Shown one piece after another: positions 5,618 through 7,993 of a DNA stretch of 7,993 bases (the first letter of the stretch is position 1; each line of letters opens with the position of its first letter). This DNA comes from a bacterium (GTDB lineage: Bacteria; CSSED10-310; JAJRTK01): contig JAJRTK010000126.1 in assembly GCA_024278345.1 (NCBI GenBank), positions 1-7,993 of the forward strand, read 5' to 3'. The notes under the pieces are model-generated. The model did not search any database. It was not told where the DNA came from and worked only from the letters and a program-made list of their open reading frames with translations. Both the position numbers and the translations under genes were made by a program.

Positions 5618-6421
5618 TCATTGCCCCAAACCTCCCGAGGCGCCGCCCGAGACGACCCTCGACGGCAGCAATTGTTCAATGCACTGGCTGGAAACGACGC
5701 GGTAAGCTGGTTTGTAGCGTTCCCGGTATTCATCGCTGTGGTGAAGAGCTGGATAACCGTGACGGGACATTCTTGACACGAACCTCCGAAACCGGGAGCT
5801 CAAACGCTTGTTGCCAAGATCGGCTTTCCCCAAGGATTTCAGGATCTCCCCGAGCCGAGCCGGCGACGGATGGATGAACTTTGCCGTCTGGAGGAAACAG
5901 GTACCGAGGGCTTGGGCAGAGCCGCCAGCAGCCTTGAAGGGCCGGAGGTTGACCCGGACCAAGAGCCCGGTGGGATGGATCGGCTCGAAAAGGGGCTCGC
6001 TCTTGCTTGCCTCCACGGACTTGAGTTCGAGAGCAAGACGACCCAAAACCGCAGCCGAATCAGAAACGGCGTGCTCCGTCCCCATGACGCCCTGGTAGAC
6101 CAGCTTGTAGATATCCTGCGCCCGAGTTTCGGGGCGCAGGTCGAGGTGTCGCCGGACAAGCTTGCTCCAGTCCGGTGTACCTTCTTTGGCAGCGGCTTCC
6201 CCAAAACCCACGCCGACACCTCCGAAAACAAGAAGGGTCAGCCCCAGTGCCACGACCCACCATGCCTCCGGCCTCCTACCTCCACAATCTCCGTGGAGAA
6301 TGGGTGGAAGCGCCAATTTTCCGCTCCCATCGTGTAAAGAAGGTAGAACACTGCCGAGTTTCTGGATCTCCAAATCCTTCTGGCGCGTCTCAGTCAACAT
6401 GTGGATCGAAGGGAGCGGCAT
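5618..6421 (-). CDS. Conserved-looking hypothetical protein with one N-terminal membrane or signal segment
   Basis: I do not recognise a named family. From the ATG at 6421 the product is 267 aa; GGAG (6433-6430) lies eight bases upstream and the previous gene stops 24 bases away. A hydrophobic segment, AWWVVALGLTLLVFGGVGVG (53-72), is followed by GFGEAAAKEG, which resembles a signal-peptide end, so the rest probably lies outside the cytoplasm. The soluble part (about 82-245) looks like a folded domain with charged and aromatic motifs: RPETRAQDIYKLVYQGVMG (96-114), EHAVSD (116-121), LVRVNLRPFKA (154-164), and a basic, Tyr/His-rich tail with SRHGYPALHHSDEYRERY (219-236). The first 50 residues are unlike the rest; a GTG at 6253 would give a 211-aa protein starting at the hydrophobic segment. 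Its place between a hydrolase-like gene and the phosphoglycerate genes suggests shared expression, not a function. Confidence 0.72.
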   Translation of the reverse strand: MPLPSIHMLTETRQKDLEIQKLGSVLPSLHDGSGKLALPPILHGDCGGRRPEAWWVVALGLTLLVFGGVGVGFGEAAAKEGTPDWSKLVRRHLDLRPETRAQDIYKLVYQGVMGTEHAVSDSAAVLGRLALELKSVEASKSEPLFEPIHPTGLLVRVNLRPFKAAGGSAQALGTCFLQTAKFIHPSPARLGEILKSLGKADLGNKRLSSRFRRFVSRMSRHGYPALHHSDEYRERYKPAYRVVSSQCIEQLLPSRVVSGGASGGLGQ

Positions 6422-6445
6422 TCCAAGATCTCCGGCGAGCCGATA

Positions 6446-7396
6446 TCAACGGCACCAATAATGGCGCGGAATTTGCCCGTGTCCAAAGCGCGAGCGCTCG
6501 ATACGGAAGTTGGTCCGATTTCCGAGGATCTTCCGCAAAGAACGCACCCGCCCTTGCTGGTAAGGAGTGTAAACTATAGCGATGGAACTCTTCGCGTTTT
6601 GAGGATCTTGCGCCCAGTGCCCGAGCTTGCGAGGCAGGTCACCCTGCAATCCGTCCCAGATTTCGATTCGATCCGCTTCGAGCTCACCGGCGTCCAGAGC
6701 ATTTTCCAGGGCGGCGCCGCCCGTGCTATGGACCCGGAGAAGAATGCCGCCGCGCTCAAGTTTGCCCGTTTGGAGCAACTTGGCAGCGGCCTTCGACACC
6801 TCCCGCAGAAGCTCCCCAAAACTCTCGCCGCGAAAGGAAGACATCCAGTCACGTCCATTGGAACGGTGGCCCTGCGGAAGAACGAACAGGCTGTTGGGAT
6901 GGCGAACTCCCCACTTCCGAATCTCCGCGGCGATCCCGCCTTGGGACAGTATTTCGTCGAGGCGGCCACCCTTGCCATGGAAGAAAAGAACAAGCTCCAA
7001 AGGCTTCGTCGGGTTGACCCGCGGGGGAACGTAGAGAGCCACCGGGCGACCGCCGTTGGCCGGGGAACGGAGCAGGGTATGCTGGCCCCCAAGATCGTGC
7101 AAGATTTGAGAAGCAGCGTTGGCAATGGCCGAAAGTCCTCCTCCCTGCCGACGGCTTCCCCCATGCCGCCGTGGCCGATTGGGGAAAACGGATCTTGGCG
7201 GCCTCCGCTGACGGGCGGGCCGATAACCATCCGAAGAATGTGCCGTCTCCCGCCCGGGTGCATCCGAGAAAGCTCTACTTTTCGCCGGGCTTCCGCTCAG
7301 AACAGGACCCTTGTCTGGTGCCGGGCGCGGTGAAGCGAAGGCATCCAGCCCGCTGGATCTGCCTGGTCTGGCTGAACCTGGTGGATGGACACCCAT
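6446..7396 (-). CDS. Alpha/beta-hydrolase-fold protein, substrate unknown
   Basis: From the ATG at 7396 the product is 316 aa. GAGGAA (7409-7404) sits seven bases upstream, which favours this start over an in-frame GTG at 7423 with no clear site. Residues 1 to about 85 are low-complexity, rich in Pro, Arg, Ser and Gly. The rest reads as an alpha/beta hydrolase: GRPVALYVPPR (116-126), LVLFFHGKGG (135-144; oxyanion-hole type strand and turn), NSLFVLPQG (168-176), GGILLRVHSTGGAAL (216-230) with S224 as candidate nucleophile in VHSTGG, D243 or D248 as candidate acid, and FGHGQIPRHYW (304-314) with H306 as candidate base. The elbow lacks the usual first Gly (VHSTG instead of GxSxG). No secretion signal is evident. 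It is the first gene of the four-gene operon. Esterase- or peptidase-type chemistry is possible; the substrate cannot be read from sequence. Confidence 0.72.
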   Translation of the reverse strand: MGVHPPGSARPGRSSGLDAFASPRPAPDKGPVLSGSPAKSRAFSDAPGRETAHSSDGYRPARQRRPPRSVFPNRPRRHGGSRRQGGGLSAIANAASQILHDLGGQHTLLRSPANGGRPVALYVPPRVNPTKPLELVLFFHGKGGRLDEILSQGGIAAEIRKWGVRHPNSLFVLPQGHRSNGRDWMSSFRGESFGELLREVSKAAAKLLQTGKLERGGILLRVHSTGGAALENALDAGELEADRIEIWDGLQGDLPRKLGHWAQDPQNAKSSIAIVYTPYQQGRVRSLRKILGNRTNFRIERSRFGHGQIPRHYWCR

Positions 7397-7617
7397 GGGA
7401 AGCTTCCTCGGTTTTGGCGTCACGTGCGACGACGCCCTGTGGAGAGGTGGCTCCCTCGCCGGAAGGAGATCCTCGCAGAATCGGGGTTGACACCCTCCCG
7501 GTCTCTCCCTCCTCCTTGGTGGGAACGCCAGTGCAGCCTAGTCACAATCTGGAGGAGAACTCCAGGCTGAGACCCAAGAGTCGTTCCCAATCACACAGGT
7601 ATCCCACCACTTCAGTT

Positions 7618-7662
7618 CCCTAGAAAGTTAGTTTTGTTTACATTTAATCAAGGATGACAATC
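7618..7662. promoter_or_regulatory. AT-rich island, possible promoter region of the minus-strand operon
   Basis: This stretch is markedly AT-rich within a GC-rich window. Read on the minus strand it offers TTGTCA (7659-7654), and TTGATT (7651-7646) followed after 15 bases by TAACTT (7630-7625). Neither pair has good spacing and consensus together. It lies about 220 bases upstream of the first operon gene, which would mean a long leader. Treat as the most promoter-like place, not as a defined promoter. Confidence 0.25.
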
Positions 7663-7820
7663 GTGGCCCGTGGTCAATTCTTCGGGCTTGCTTCCCTCGA
7701 GGCTTCCCTGCCTTTCCCCTCACTGTCGGGCGGCCTCGGTCATCGGTGGTATCCACGTAAGGCGGGACAGTTCGACGCTCTTATGCGCTCTGCTGGCGCC
7801 ACGCGGTGCTCGGCGGTCGT

Positions 7821-7973
7821 CCGGGGACACCGTCCCCGGTCCCCTGGCAGGGCTTCGGGCCTCGGTCATGGTACCGGCCACGGTGCAGATTTCAGACGCC
7901 GCCCCAGGGCTTCCAGCCCTGGAACCCGGCGGAGGCTCTGCCTCCGGACCTCCGCTGGGAGCGCCGCTCCCAG
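7821..7973. repeat. Cluster of four strong hairpins
   Basis: Four near-perfect stem-loops lie in 153 bases. The first is CCGGGGAC/GTCCCCGG with loop ACC (7821-7839). The second is CCAGGGC/GCCCTGG with loop TTCCA (7904-7922). The third is CGGAGGC/GCCTCCG with loop TCT (7930-7946). The fourth is CTGGGAGC/GCTCCCAG with loop GCC (7955-7973). The last three are separated by 7 and 8 bases only. None is followed by a T-run. The layout resembles modular dispersed intergenic repeats rather than a terminator, and the element may continue past the window. Confidence 0.6.
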
Positions 7974-7993
7974 ACCCACGCCAGGGAGCCAGC

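Larger units (their letters stand above)
7424..7993. other. Long non-coding region upstream of the minus-strand operon
   Basis: I see no convincing gene in these 570 bases. Bases 7424-7617 are GC-rich without family motifs in any frame. Bases 7618-7662 form an AT-rich island. From about 7680 the sequence is GC-rich and packed with inverted repeats, including four strong hairpins between 7821 and 7973. A 12-base direct repeat, GGCCTCGGTCAT, occurs at 7732-7743 and 7858-7869. An open frame from the ATG at 7654 runs off the window end, but its product is Arg/Pro/Gly/Ser-rich and crosses all the hairpins, so I do not call it a gene. The operon promoter should be somewhere here; I could not place a good -35/-10 pair. 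Confidence 0.6.

Noticed and set aside
6401-7333. Plus-strand open frame (310 aa) opposite the hydrolase-like gene
   Set aside because: The minus-strand frame carries HGKGG, HSTGG and HGQIP motifs and fits the operon layout. The plus-strand product has no motif or ribosome binding site that I can see.
7821-7973. CRISPR array
   Set aside because: The inverted repeats differ from each other in stem sequence and spacing; there is no repeated unit with uniform spacers.
7654-7993. Plus-strand open frame from an ATG at 7654 running off the window end
   Set aside because: The only ribosome-binding-like word (AAGG) touches the ATG, the product is low-complexity and rich in Arg, Pro, Gly and Ser, and it crosses all four hairpins. 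It looks like an open frame in GC-rich repeat DNA.

Overview
The window is bacterial, GC-rich (about 60% by eye) and densely coded. Bacterial ribosomal protein bS18, Shine-Dalgarno sites and short intergenic gaps show this. The lineage is uncertain. A type III glutamine synthetase, archaeal-type phosphoglycerate enzymes, and an intergenic hairpin whose minus strand reads TGILPV (a motif I recall from spurious ORFs in Verrucomicrobia and Planctomycetes genomes) together suggest the PVC group, probably Verrucomicrobiota. That is an inference, not a demonstrated assignment.

Layout. Bases 1-496 are a leader region with hairpins and two possible glnN starts. A complete type III glutamine synthetase (glnN) lies on the plus strand at 497-2626, with a possible upstream start at 326. 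A 278-base spacer with two hairpins and a weak promoter follows, then a stand-alone, cysteine-free rpsR (2905-3123, plus). Everything from 7423 down to 3164 is on the minus strand and looks like one four-gene operon. In transcription order it holds an alpha/beta-hydrolase-like protein (7396-6446), an unrecognised protein with one membrane or signal segment (6421-5618), a 2-phosphoglycerate kinase with two ATP-cone-like domains (5571-4408), and an archaeal-type phosphoglycerate mutase family protein (4411-3164). The gaps are 24 bases, 46 bases and a 4-base overlap (GTGA). The operon converges on rpsR with 40 bases between stop codons. Bases 7424-7993 hold no convincing gene, but do hold an AT-rich island and four strong hairpins.

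How the genes may work together. GlnN assimilates ammonium into glutamine and appears to be its own transcription unit. The kinase and the mutase-family protein both act, by family, on 2-phosphoglycerate and are translationally coupled, so they probably share a pathway around 2-phosphoglycerate and 2,3-bisphosphoglycerate. No cyclic-2,3-diphosphoglycerate synthetase is visible. The mutase-like protein has threonine where the family has its nucleophilic serine, so its reaction may differ. The two upstream genes have no known link to this chemistry. This operon is the best candidate in the window for an undescribed system.
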